37,566 nucleotides of DNA from Pedosphaera sp. (GTDB taxonomy: Bacteria > Verrucomicrobiota > Verrucomicrobiia > Limisphaerales > AAA164-E04). The stretch spans positions 16,872 to 54,437 of the forward strand of contig NYYT01000034.1 of assembly GCA_002686885.1 (NCBI GenBank), written 5' to 3'. Made by a program: the position numbers and the translations under genes. How positions within the stretch are numbered: position 1 is the first letter of the stretch; each line of letters starts with the position of its first letter. The notes under the pieces are model-generated. The model saw nothing but the letters and a program-made list of their open reading frames with translations, did not search any database and was not told where the DNA came from. Shown piece after piece: positions 29,001 through 37,552 of this stretch.

Positions 29001-29613
29001 CCTTGACCTTCGAATGAGTGAACACCCCCTGAGTCATGTAAAGCCAGCCATCCGGCCCCCAGGTAAACCCATTGAGCAATTCGTGGCGATCCTCCAAACC
29101 GAATCCACCCAACAGAGTCGTGGTTTGATCACATCGATCATCTCCATCGGTGTCTTCCAGAAAAAGTAAATAGGGAGCCTGCCCCACGTAAACGCCCCCG
29201 TTACCCAACAGCAAACCGGTCGCAAGGTTGAGTCCATCCGCAAAGAGGGTGGACGTGTCCGCACGTCCATCCGCATCGGTGTCTTCCAGTATGCGAATTC
29301 GGTCACGAGGTTTTTCACCCCTCTTGGCCCCTTGAGGGTATTCGAAAAGTTCCAGCACCCAAAGTCGCCCTCGCTCGTCCCAGTCCATGGCAACTGGATT
29401 GACCACATCAGGTTCGCTGGCAAAAAGACGCATTTCAAAGCCATCAGGAACCGAAAAGGTCGCCGGGGCCAGGGTGGGTGGCACGGGCTGACTGGAGGCA
29501 GGCGCATGGGGGCCCGTCAATTGACGCCCTGCAGCGCGCAGGGTGATGGTATTAAGGACCAAAGCCAGGCAAACACACAGGGCACAAAAAGTGGTTGAAA
29601 CAATAGTTTTCAT
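26095..29613 (-). CDS. PVC-type exported membrane-bound dehydrogenase: beta-propeller, HEAT-like repeats, c-type heme
   Basis: Signal MKTIVSTTFCALCVCLALVLNTITLRAAG; FSVPDGFEMRLFASEPDVVNPVAMDWDERGRLWVLE; C-terminal heme motif CLVCH with KGASVGPDLTGVGR. Confidence 0.93.
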   Translation of the reverse strand: MKTIVSTTFCALCVCLALVLNTITLRAAGRQLTGPHAPASSQPVPPTLAPATFSVPDGFEMRLFASEPDVVNPVAMDWDERGRLWVLELFEYPQGAKRGEKPRDRIRILEDTDADGRADTSTLFADGLNLATGLLLGNGGVYVGQAPYLLFLEDTDGDDRCDQTTTLLGGFGLEDRHELLNGFTWGPDGWLYMTQGVFTHSKVKDPDHPERPEVIMNAAVARYHPTSKRFEIFSDGASNQWHVDFDRYGNAFVSACVIDHLFHMAPGGLYVRQAGRPEFSYSYGLLPSIVDHRHYRAAYCGVAVYQGNQYPEAYSGRVLMGNIHENAVNMDRLEPHGASFKAHAMDNFVQSSDGWFRSVSEQIGPDGTVWIADWYDKYPCYQNARADPEGVDRAYGRIWRVVYTGDGQGGMISSRPEKEMNLAQASGKELVTLLNHPNVWHREMAQRLLNERRDAETQPALRAMIQEASTLEGRLSALWTLHGSGLLDESTLDAASQHVDFGLRMWAARLTGERATDHWRAFARLERLAKDPHASVRAAVATALRQYASGSLTIDTPRRSSAGLETLGPVFDALIRASADAQDPLIPFMTWMAAEPWVAEDPASVLDWLVNEGPAAQPLAGQLTHKTLRRLCDMATPEAFALAVQAVDRFSAADQGLMLQALRALAEGQELHGSDAPANATALLERWSQAGGTLHQEWLLQLGVLWRDPKTLENIVKHIESEQVDEPTQRRAMDMARRFQNDALQQALLKRFQRDAGGPLTLELIRAMREQEGEAMAQGVMESWSKLTPSHRQEAIKMLMSRNAWIRRLLLGIEQKQVAASDLPASVIRALTEHRDEAIQKASLAAIGRVRPANADMDLLIAAKKAMVLEGEPDLARGQQLAETVCLVCHQLHGKGASVGPDLTGVGRSNLDALLANVINPNQIIGAGYENVIVETHDDRTFSGRVIEETETYVKLLAAGPLEQVVRKKDIASRETTPSSLMPEGLEQMPDQDFRDLIWYVLNPPEDGRRMTPALRRELVGEQASSMPRDYESISLWNPQWEVDSAEKGPAPAVMTDWNGREHILVTHPYGHQRSASLSSTLDVASEGATWLRIRAGAAQDGPWVLRVFVDQKLVHRQRMEASAGTWQEVQVDLTPFAGPSVPVRLENYAYDLTNDFAYWDRIEVLHEETSP

Positions 29614-29830
29614 CGAAAATGGTGAGCAATTGGCATGTTGCGAGAATGCATCCTTCAAAGGGTCCAATGCGCAGCGAACAGGCTCCGCAGCCTCAAGTGA
29701 ACCATCTCGGATGGGGTGGATGTTGCGCCAAATCGCCCGTGCTGTCAAAATCCCATTCCTGCCCGTGGGGCTGAAGATCTTTTTCACCTCAAAACCGATG
29801 ACCTGCAGGTCAGATGGAGATTGGGCACCT

Positions 29831-31294
29831 TCAGGCAATCAAGGAACGGACAATATTGCCATGGACATCGGTGAGACGGAAATCTCGCCCGGCATAGCGG
29901 AAGGTAAAAGCCTCATGATCAAAACCCAGGAGCCATAGAATCGTGGCATGCAGATCGTGAACATGCACCACATCTTCGACTGCCTGAAATCCAAATGGAT
30001 CGGTCGCCCCATGCACCATGCCACCCCGGACACCCCCTCCGGCCAACCACATGGTAAACCCATGGTGATTGTGGTCTCGCCCATTGATCTTACCAGCATT
30101 GGCACCGGGCTTGGGAAGTTCCACCGTCGGAGTCCGCCCAAATTCGCCGCCCCATAGGACCAGGGTGTCTTCCAACATGCCTCGCTGCTTGAGGTCGGTG
30201 AGGAGCGCGCCTATCGGTTGATCACACTCCCGAGCCAATCGGCGGTGGTTTTTTTCGATATCATCGTGGTTGTCCCAGGGTTGCCCGGCTCCGTGCCAAA
30301 GCTGGACAAAACGCACCCCCCGCTCCAGTAACCGGCGGGCAATCAACATTTGGCGTCCCTGGACCCCATCCCCATACATGTCGCGGATGTGTTCGGGTTC
30401 CCGTTGGATGTCGAATGCGTCGGTAGCGTCCATTTGCATGCGATAAGCCAACTCGAATGAGTGAATACGGGCTTCGAGCTGAGGATCGGCTTGTCGCTGT
30501 TCGACGTGTTCCCGGTTGATGCGTTGGAGCAAATCAAGCTGACGTCTCTGGCGAGAGCTGGTCAGTTTCTTGTTTTGAATATGCTCAATCAGCTTTTCAA
30601 CTTCCCGGTGGCGAGAGTCGACATAGGTTCCCTGAAACACACCCGGAAGAAATCCTGACTGCCAATTTTGAGATTCCTGAATCGGGTAGCCCCCCGGACA
30701 CATGACAATGAAGCCAGGCAAATTCTGGTTTTCACTTCCCAGACCATAGGTCACCCACGAACCTACACTGGGGCGAACGAGCCGGGCTTCACCGCAATTC
30801 ATCAACATCAACGAGGGCTCATGATTCGGCACATCGGCCTTCATGGATCGAATCACGGCGATATCATCGATGCATCGAGCCACATGAGGAAAGAGGTCAC
30901 TGACTTCGATCCCACTTTGCCCATGATGCTTGAATTCAAAAGGCGATGCAAAAGCAGCGCCCGTCTGACGTTCGGTGCGCAAATTTTGCATCGGCAGCAT
31001 CTGCCCGGCATAGCGGTCAAGCTCTGGCTTGGGATCAAAGCTGTCCACGTGAGACGGCCCACCATTCATGAAGAGATGGATCACTCTCTTTGCCTTGCCG
31101 GGAAGCAGGGGTTGACGCGGTGCAAGCGGAACAGTGGTTTCAGCCGAGGCATGCGAGGCGGGAGTGAGAAGCCCCGCTCCGCCCAACAGACTCTGCAGGC
31201 CAAGAGAACCGAAGCCCATACCCAGTCTGGAAAGGAAAGCTCGCCGGGGGGGCTGGCTTACCCTGTCCGAGTCGAATGATGGGGTGGAGAGCAT
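29831..31294 (-). CDS. DUF1501 family protein with Tat-like signal
   Basis: PRRAFLSRLGMGFGSLGLQSLLGG; KAKRVIHLFMNGGPSHVDSFDPKPEL; VLWGGEFGRTP; DHNHHGFTMWLAGGGVRGG. Confidence 0.95.
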   Translation of the reverse strand: MLSTPSFDSDRVSQPPRRAFLSRLGMGFGSLGLQSLLGGAGLLTPASHASAETTVPLAPRQPLLPGKAKRVIHLFMNGGPSHVDSFDPKPELDRYAGQMLPMQNLRTERQTGAAFASPFEFKHHGQSGIEVSDLFPHVARCIDDIAVIRSMKADVPNHEPSLMLMNCGEARLVRPSVGSWVTYGLGSENQNLPGFIVMCPGGYPIQESQNWQSGFLPGVFQGTYVDSRHREVEKLIEHIQNKKLTSSRQRRQLDLLQRINREHVEQRQADPQLEARIHSFELAYRMQMDATDAFDIQREPEHIRDMYGDGVQGRQMLIARRLLERGVRFVQLWHGAGQPWDNHDDIEKNHRRLARECDQPIGALLTDLKQRGMLEDTLVLWGGEFGRTPTVELPKPGANAGKINGRDHNHHGFTMWLAGGGVRGGMVHGATDPFGFQAVEDVVHVHDLHATILWLLGFDHEAFTFRYAGRDFRLTDVHGNIVRSLIA

Positions 31295-31368
31295 GAGATC
31301 AAAAATAGAGGGGGCTCAGGAGGGCATCCAGCTTGAACCAGCACTGCATGATTCCTCAAACATAGCTC

Positions 31369-31566
31369 TTAGCCAAACCCGGGCTCTTGTGGGGGCGCTA
31401 GAGGAGCCGGCTCGGTTTTGGGAGCTTTGCTCTGATAGGTGTAGATGGCCCACAACCCAAAGCCAACCATCAGGAAGATCCCTGCAATCAGGCTGGCAAA
31501 AACCTTACCCACCCATGGGTTGGTGACGATGGCAGGATTTTGAGGCTTGGTGTCGTTCACGCTCAT
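31369..31566 (-). CDS. Small single-TM hypothetical protein with Pro-rich C-terminus
   Basis: MSVNDTKPQNPAIVTNPWVGKVFASLIAGIFLMVGFGLWAIYTYQSKAPKTEPAPLAPPQEPGFG; lies 36 bp after the nucleotidyltransferase stop, same strand. Confidence 0.6.
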   Translation of the reverse strand: MSVNDTKPQNPAIVTNPWVGKVFASLIAGIFLMVGFGLWAIYTYQSKAPKTEPAPLAPPQEPGFG

Positions 31567-31601
31567 TAGATAGTTTACCCTGCCCCTGCCCGGATGCAAC
31601 C

Positions 31602-32354
31602 CTATCCTTGAGGCGCCTGCAAGGAGGCAAGCACCTCAGGATCGCGAACATCTACCCAGCGACCTTCAATTTTGAGGCCAGCCATGCGACCACCTGATTC
31701 GATCGTCGCGCTAATGGCGTCGGTCAACTCATATTCCCCACGCGGCGATGGAGTCAGCGCCTGCATGCGGTCAAAAGCCTGAGGCGTGAAAACGTAAATG
31801 CCCGCATTGTAATAAATCGGGTCCCCCGGTTTGAGAACGCCTTCCCTTCGGAGGGCTTCCAACTGTTCCAGAGAAGGTTTTTCGACCAGCTTGGTAAGAC
31901 AGAAGGTGTCGTCGAAGAAATTGATCCCCCCCTGCGTCACATCTTCCCCTTCGGTCACCGTCAGCAAACCATCGAATGCAGCTGTGCTAAAACGCTGAAC
32001 CATCTGATGGTAGGTCTCAGGGCGCACCAGAATGTCGCCGTAGGTGAGCAGAAAATCATCTTTCCCCACAAAATCTCGAGCTGGCAGAGCTGCGCGGCCC
32101 GTACCGTCTTGTAGGGTTTGCTGACGATACTGGAGATTGACTCCGAGAGCGCTCCCATCGCCTAGGTGTTGTTCGATCACTTCGGCTTTCCAGCCGGTGA
32201 TGAGGCAAATGTCGACAATGCCGGCCTGTCTCAAGCCACCCAGAATGTGTTCTAGGATAGGCTTGCCTTCGACCCGAAGCATGGGCTTGGGGGTTTCCTC
32301 GGTCAGAGAGCCCATGCGGGTCCCCTTCCCTGCTGCCAGGATGATTGCTTTCAT
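31602..32354 (-). CDS. Sugar-phosphate nucleotidyltransferase
   Basis: MKAIILAAGKGTRMGSLTEETPKPMLRVEGKPILEHIL; LLTYGDILV; YYNAGIYVFTPQAF; start at 32354. Confidence 0.93.
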   Translation of the reverse strand: MKAIILAAGKGTRMGSLTEETPKPMLRVEGKPILEHILGGLRQAGIVDICLITGWKAEVIEQHLGDGSALGVNLQYRQQTLQDGTGRAALPARDFVGKDDFLLTYGDILVRPETYHQMVQRFSTAAFDGLLTVTEGEDVTQGGINFFDDTFCLTKLVEKPSLEQLEALRREGVLKPGDPIYYNAGIYVFTPQAFDRMQALTPSPRGEYELTDAISATIESGGRMAGLKIEGRWVDVRDPEVLASLQAPQG

Positions 32355-32423
32355 GGCCTCTCTCCGCACCCCTGTAAGCACTTGGAACCTCTCCTCTTGG
32401 CGATTCGCAAGTATGGGAAATAT

Positions 32424-33662
32424 TCAGGCACCATATTTGTCAAACATCCGAGCGTGAGCCTGCATGTGTCGCATGAGGAACTTGGCTTCAAAGACCCCCA
32501 GAGATCCTAGATTGGCCCCAGTTTCGGTAAATCGATCCAACTTGTCCGAGCCTGAAAAGGCGGAGCTCAAGAGCACCGGTTGTGGATGCCATGAGTGTCC
32601 CTTCATCGGGCATGGCGTGGAATGGTCTCCGGTGATGGCCAGCACATCGGGGCGCTTTTGAAGAAGAATCGGCAAGGCTTCATCCAGCTCCTCGATGGCT
32701 TTTTTCTTGGCCTCAAAATTCCCATCCTCCCCATACATGTCGGTGTATTTGTAATGAATGAAGAAGAAATCGTAATCGTCATAAAGTTCCAGATAACGAT
32801 TGAACTGTTCACCAATGGTTTGCGGACCCTCTATCTTGGTCATGCCAACGAGTTGGGCCAAACCTTTATACATGGGATAAACCGCCAAACAGGCTGGCTT
32901 GAGCCGATAGCGTTCTTGGAAAGTTGGAATATCGGGCTGATGCGCAATGCCCCGCATCAGAAACCCATTGGCCGGTTGCTCATCTTTGAGCAGTGGTAGC
33001 GCCACCTCGTAGAAGGCATTGATCAGATCCGCGGCCTTTTGAGCTTTCTTGGAACTGGCATCGGCGGGAATCGCCTTGGCGATGGGAAGTCCTTCCCGTT
33101 GAGGATCGGTATCCAGAATCGGGCCCTCCAGGCCGGCTCCCCTGAAGATGACCACAAAACGATGTCCCTTACCCGCCTGAATCATCACCTCAGCAGACCC
33201 CACCCTTTTGATTTTGGAAGCCAGAATGTCGCACAAGCGCTCACACACCTCGGTTTCAATCCGCCCAGCTCGACGGTCGGTGACCAGCCCTGAGTCATCG
33301 AGAGAGCAAAAGTTGGCTCGGGCAGCCACATCACCTGGCTTCAATTCAATCCCCAGGCCAAGCGCTTCAATGACCCCTCGTCCCACTTGAGTTTCCACCG
33401 GATCATAGCCAAAGAGCGCGAGATGTCCGGGCCCGCTTCCGGGTGTGATCCCCGGAGCCACAGGGGTCATGCGCCCCTGAATGGCTTCATGGCTCAGCTG
33501 ATCCATGTTGGGCGTTGCGGCAGCTTCCAGAGGGGTCAGAAACTCTGTGTCCTTGGTAGCAATATCCCCCACCCCATCCATGACAATCAGGGCCAGTTTG
33601 GCCGTCGTCGGAAGGGTGAGTTGAGAATACAGTGTGTCAAGTTGGGTCATGCTCAATGTCAA
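32424..33662 (-). CDS. apgM: 2,3-bisphosphoglycerate-independent phosphoglycerate mutase, archaeal type
   Basis: LALIVMDGVGDIATKDTEFLTPLEAAATPNMDQLSHEAIQGRMTPVAPGITPGSGPGHLALFGYDP; GRGVIEALGLGIELKPGDVAARANF; TGDHSTPCPMKGHSWHPQPVLL. Confidence 0.94.
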   Translation of the reverse strand: MTLSMTQLDTLYSQLTLPTTAKLALIVMDGVGDIATKDTEFLTPLEAAATPNMDQLSHEAIQGRMTPVAPGITPGSGPGHLALFGYDPVETQVGRGVIEALGLGIELKPGDVAARANFCSLDDSGLVTDRRAGRIETEVCERLCDILASKIKRVGSAEVMIQAGKGHRFVVIFRGAGLEGPILDTDPQREGLPIAKAIPADASSKKAQKAADLINAFYEVALPLLKDEQPANGFLMRGIAHQPDIPTFQERYRLKPACLAVYPMYKGLAQLVGMTKIEGPQTIGEQFNRYLELYDDYDFFFIHYKYTDMYGEDGNFEAKKKAIEELDEALPILLQKRPDVLAITGDHSTPCPMKGHSWHPQPVLLSSAFSGSDKLDRFTETGANLGSLGVFEAKFLMRHMQAHARMFDKYGA

Positions 33663-33839
33663 TGTAAGAGTTCAAAAGTTGCCAGTGAGGTCTTCATTCG
33701 TAAACGTTTCGCGAAAAAACAGAGACCGCCACGGCTCCAAGGGGTGGATTTTGGGTCGTGCCGTCTTCAAGGTCAATGGGATATTCATTCCATGCCAACG
33801 CGCCTACCATCCTTTTATCCCTTTTATGGAAGACAGCAT

Positions 33840-34307
33840 TCAGTCCACGGCTATCACAGAAGCCTGTTCACCGTTGGGAAGAGTGAGTGACTCTCCTGCT
33901 GAAAGCCCATACATGGATTCACCCAGTGGTGATTGAGGGGTTACGACCGTCACTCTTCCCAGTGACACTTCCACATCCATTCCACCCCCTTGGCGAAGCA
34001 GGAAGTAATATTCGGTCTGCCCCTCCAGCTCGAGGGTCACCAAGGCCCCAATGCCGATAGGTTGCCCTTTGAAGGAGCGAGGCTCCATGGCACGCAACTC
34101 GTCCAACTGCAGGGCCAATGCGGTGAATTGCCTGGCATGCCCTCGAGCTAGATAGGAAGCCTCCAATCCGCTGGTGTCCCATTTGGTCTCCGCTCGAGAT
34201 TGTTCATCCGTCGCCCCTGCCGATGCTTGACGATTGGCTTGCTGATGTCTTCTGAGCAAAGCCTCCATCGCTTCCTTCAATTGATGCCAAACAAGGGTCT
34301 TGTCCAT
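33840..34307 (-). CDS. GreA/GreB-like transcription elongation factor family protein
   Basis: N-terminal helix with DEQSRAETKWDTSGLEASYLA; C-terminal IGALVTLELEGQTEYYFLL...VTVVTPQSPLGESMYGLSAGESLTLPNG as in the Gre FKBP-like domain. Confidence 0.8.
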   Translation of the reverse strand: MDKTLVWHQLKEAMEALLRRHQQANRQASAGATDEQSRAETKWDTSGLEASYLARGHARQFTALALQLDELRAMEPRSFKGQPIGIGALVTLELEGQTEYYFLLRQGGGMDVEVSLGRVTVVTPQSPLGESMYGLSAGESLTLPNGEQASVIAVD

Positions 34308-34351
34308 AAGCTGATGTGCAGGAGCGCGAGACAGGAGCCGCCATCTGATAG

Positions 34352-34386
34352 AAAAAAAGGCTCAAACTTTGGGGTTCCTTGAGCCT
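34352..34386 (-). terminator. Intrinsic terminator in the minus orientation, 44 bp upstream of the Gre-like start codon
   Basis: AGGCTCAA (34358-34365) / TTGAGCCT (34379-34386), flanked on the left by AAAAAAA, which reads as a U-tract on the minus strand. Confidence 0.7.
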
Positions 34387-34491
34387 GACCCGTCACCACC
34401 GGTGTTCCGCTTGACGCCCGTGTTGATCAATCTAAACTGGTTCTGCGCCGCAACTTTCCTACGCGCCTGTGTTTACTTGAATAAAAGGTTT

Positions 34492-35781
34492 ATGCCACAA
34501 TTTTCTTTTAAAGCGCGCAAGCGCAGCGGCGAATTGGTCCAGGGTGTTCTTGAGGGCCCAGACCGCAGCGCCGTCCTCTCTCAGATGGAGAGGCAAGGAC
34601 TTCTCCCTATCTCTCTGGAGGCATCCAAGGGCAAGAAAGGCAGCACACCGGCCAAGGCTCGGCAGGCTGGATCAAGCCCGACATCCCCCTCAGGAAGTGC
34701 CGCGCCGCCACTCTTTCGCGAGTGGTTCAGCAAAAAACGCAAACCCAAGTTACAGGAGTTAGCCACCTACACTCAGCAGCTTGCCAATTTGCTACATTCC
34801 GGGATGCCATTAACCGTGGCTCTTAACAGCATGAGTCATCTTGAATCCAAGGGAATCCCTCAGGAAATCAGCATCCAGCTGAGGGGAGACGTCATGGAGG
34901 GCAAAGCCCTGTCAGATGCCATGGCCAGGCTGCCACACATATTTACCGACCTCTACATCAACATGATCCGGGCAGGAGAGCAGAGCGGTGCCCTTGAGGA
35001 AGTCCTTCACCGCCTGGCGGCGCACTTCGAGCGGTTTGCCGAGGTTCGGCAAAAGTTCGTTTCTGCTCTGATCTACCCCATCATCGTCGGAACCGTTGGT
35101 GTCGGGATCATCGCCCTGTTCATGACCGTCATTCTGCCGAAGTTTACGCAGATCTTCACCGACATGAAGGTTCCTCTACCGGCCTCTACTGAAGCCTTGA
35201 TTACGGTGAGTCGACTTTCAGCGACCTATTGGTGGTTGGCTCCTCTGGTGGGTGCTGTTGGGGCCATTCTTTACCAGCGATTCAGTTCCAACCCCTCTGG
35301 ACGACGCACGCTGGACCGTTGGAAACTCACCATGCCCATCATCGGAAAGGTTTTTAAATTAAACCTCTTCAGTCAGTTTGCCCGCACCCTGGCCACTCTG
35401 CTCAAGAACGGCGTCCCGGTTTTGACAGCACTGAAGATCACCGAAAACGTGATGCCCAACACCATTCTGGCAGAGGCGATTGCCAAGACCCGCGAAGATG
35501 TCACCGATGGCAAGACCATCTCACAACCCCTGGCACGAAGCCAGGTCTTCCCACAATTGATGATCGACCTGATCAAGATCGGGGAGGAAACCGGTGATGT
35601 TCCAGGCTCCCTACAAAGCGTGGCAGAAACCTATGAAGATCAACTGACCATCGCCTTGAGGGTCATGACGAATTTGGTGGAGCCTGCCATGATTATCCTG
35701 ATGGCCATCGGTGTCGGAGGACTCCTCTTCAGCATCCTTTCAGCCATGTTCCAAATCACCTCTTCCATTGGCAACCGATGA
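34492..35781 (+). CDS. gspF: Type II secretion system / type IV pilus inner membrane protein GspF/PilC
   Basis: MPQFSFKARKRSGELVQGVLEG; LQELATYTQQLANLLHSGMPL; FARTLATLLKNGVPVLTALKI; IKIGEETGDVPGSLQSVAETYEDQL; start ATG 34492. Confidence 0.95.
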   Translation: MPQFSFKARKRSGELVQGVLEGPDRSAVLSQMERQGLLPISLEASKGKKGSTPAKARQAGSSPTSPSGSAAPPLFREWFSKKRKPKLQELATYTQQLANLLHSGMPLTVALNSMSHLESKGIPQEISIQLRGDVMEGKALSDAMARLPHIFTDLYINMIRAGEQSGALEEVLHRLAAHFERFAEVRQKFVSALIYPIIVGTVGVGIIALFMTVILPKFTQIFTDMKVPLPASTEALITVSRLSATYWWLAPLVGAVGAILYQRFSSNPSGRRTLDRWKLTMPIIGKVFKLNLFSQFARTLATLLKNGVPVLTALKITENVMPNTILAEAIAKTREDVTDGKTISQPLARSQVFPQLMIDLIKIGEETGDVPGSLQSVAETYEDQLTIALRVMTNLVEPAMIILMAIGVGGLLFSILSAMFQITSSIGNR

Positions 35782-36380
35782 GGCAACATCGCGCTCAGGA
35801 AAGTGCTTTCACTCTCATTGAGATCATGTTGGTCACTGGCATGATGCTTCTCATGCTGGGCTGGGGTATCCCCAACATGATGCGTGCCCTTGAAAAACAC
35901 GGGATTGCCAAAGCTACGATGGATATCATGGATGGATGCAAGCAGGCGAGGGCCCTTGCCATCCTTAAGAGTCAAACCAGCGAACTGGTCATTGCCTCCT
36001 ATGAAGATGGCTACGCGCTTTATGTCACCGCCACTCAAACCCCACGTCTTGTGCAGCAGGACACGGGCATTCTTCCTGAGGATTTTGACGACCCCGACAA
36101 TCTGGATGATGAGGGAAACCAGAAATCCAATCGCAGCGTCCTGGCCGAGCTGGATGGCTTCCGCCGCAACATTGGAGGCGACATCGCCATCGAGATGCTA
36201 GACATCAATTTCATCAACATGCTGGAGGGCACCATCAACGAAGCTAGAGTGCGGTTTTACCCCAATGGAACCAGCGATGAATTCACCATCGGACTGCTTC
36301 TCAACGATGACCGTCGCATCGTCACACTCGATGCCATCACGGGCTTACCCAGCGTCATGGACCCAAGCAACATCGATTAA
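35778..36380 (+). CDS. GspH-like pseudopilin
   Basis: AFTLIEIMLVTGMMLLMLGWGIPNMM class III signal; ATGA overlap with gspF. Confidence 0.85.
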   Translation: MRQHRAQESAFTLIEIMLVTGMMLLMLGWGIPNMMRALEKHGIAKATMDIMDGCKQARALAILKSQTSELVIASYEDGYALYVTATQTPRLVQQDTGILPEDFDDPDNLDDEGNQKSNRSVLAELDGFRRNIGGDIAIEMLDINFINMLEGTINEARVRFYPNGTSDEFTIGLLLNDDRRIVTLDAITGLPSVMDPSNID

Positions 36381-36392
36381 TAGCAAGCACCC

Positions 36393-36824
36393 ATGAACCG
36401 ACGCCGCTCACCCTTCCAAAAAGCCAACCCCGCGCACGGGGGCTTCAGCTTGCTGGAGGTCATGATTGCCATTGGTATTTTTTTTACTTCGGTGTTCCTG
36501 ATCCTGGAATTAACCAGTCAACACCTTCGCACTGCACGCATTATGCAAACCATGGATGTCGATCGCAGCAGTTTGCCCGCACTGCTCTCCATGACCAACT
36601 TCCTGGAGATAGGTCCCCTGCCCATTGACATCAAAATGGCTTATGAAGACAGCCATCCCGGGGTCACGGTCGATGGCATGATCGAGGAGGCAGCCACCAA
36701 TGGTCTTTTCAGAGTCGACTACACCATCCACTGGCTTGCCGAAAACAACATGCGTAAGACGCGCAACAGCATTTTGCTGTGGCGGCCCAACATGGCCAAC
36801 AACCGATCCAATCTACCGAGATAA
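36393..36824 (+). CDS. GspI-like pseudopilin
   Basis: GGFSLLEVMIAIGIFFTSVFLILEL class III signal; operonic position. Confidence 0.82.
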   Translation: MNRRRSPFQKANPAHGGFSLLEVMIAIGIFFTSVFLILELTSQHLRTARIMQTMDVDRSSLPALLSMTNFLEIGPLPIDIKMAYEDSHPGVTVDGMIEEAATNGLFRVDYTIHWLAENNMRKTRNSILLWRPNMANNRSNLPR

Positions 36825-36826
36825 CG

Positions 36827-37552
36827 GTGACACTCCGATGCACAAACCGTCAGCGAGGTTTTACCTTGATCGAAATCATGGTCGCCGTGGGCGTCCTAGG
36901 TGGATTGATGGTGGCCATCTTCGCTTCCTGGCAGGCGATCGTCAAAAGCTCTCAAATCGGCATCACGGCATCGGTGGAATCCCATCGCAACCGCATTGCG
37001 ATCCGCTCCATCAACGATGCACTGACTTCTGCCATCATGCATGAACTGAACTTGCCCTACTATGCCTTCCTGGCCGACACGACGGGTGAATTTGCCGCTT
37101 TCAGCATGGTCTCCCACCTCCCTGCCTCCTTTCCAGGAAGCGGTCTTTTCCAAGGGCAGCCCGTCCGAAGGGTGACCTTCAGTGTGGAGTCCACCAACTC
37201 GGTCTACCAGCTGATCCTGCGACAAAACCCCATTCTGGCTCCTGTGGAGCAAGGAGATGAGCCCTACCCCGTCGTGTTGGCAAAGAATGTCGGTGAGTTC
37301 AACCTCGAATTTTTCGATTTGCGCAGCGGTGAGTGGATGCCCGAATGGGGGAATACCAACCAGCTTCCGGCGATGGTGCGGTTTCGTCTCGGGTTTGCCC
37401 GCCCCGGCTCCAAAGAAGTGGAGGAGGGCCGCATCATTGAACGGATCGTGCAACTCCCTGGACAGACGGTACAGGCAGCCTGGCAGCGCCCGGTCGCTCC
37501 CAATGGGATGGGCGCCCCCAACGTCAACCAAAACCGACCCCAAACCCAATGA
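36827..37552 (+). CDS. GspJ-like pseudopilin
   Basis: RGFTLIEIMVAVGVLGGLMVAIF; GTG start at 36827, 2 bp after the preceding stop; downstream sequence consistent with a larger minor pseudopilin. Confidence 0.82.
   Translation: MTLRCTNRQRGFTLIEIMVAVGVLGGLMVAIFASWQAIVKSSQIGITASVESHRNRIAIRSINDALTSAIMHELNLPYYAFLADTTGEFAAFSMVSHLPASFPGSGLFQGQPVRRVTFSVESTNSVYQLILRQNPILAPVEQGDEPYPVVLAKNVGEFNLEFFDLRSGEWMPEWGNTNQLPAMVRFRLGFARPGSKEVEEGRIIERIVQLPGQTVQAAWQRPVAPNGMGAPNVNQNRPQTQ

Noticed and set aside
29614-29838. 75-codon N-terminal extension of the dehydrogenase ORF
   Set aside because: A clear signal peptide begins at 29613; the upstream stretch looks like chance open frame.
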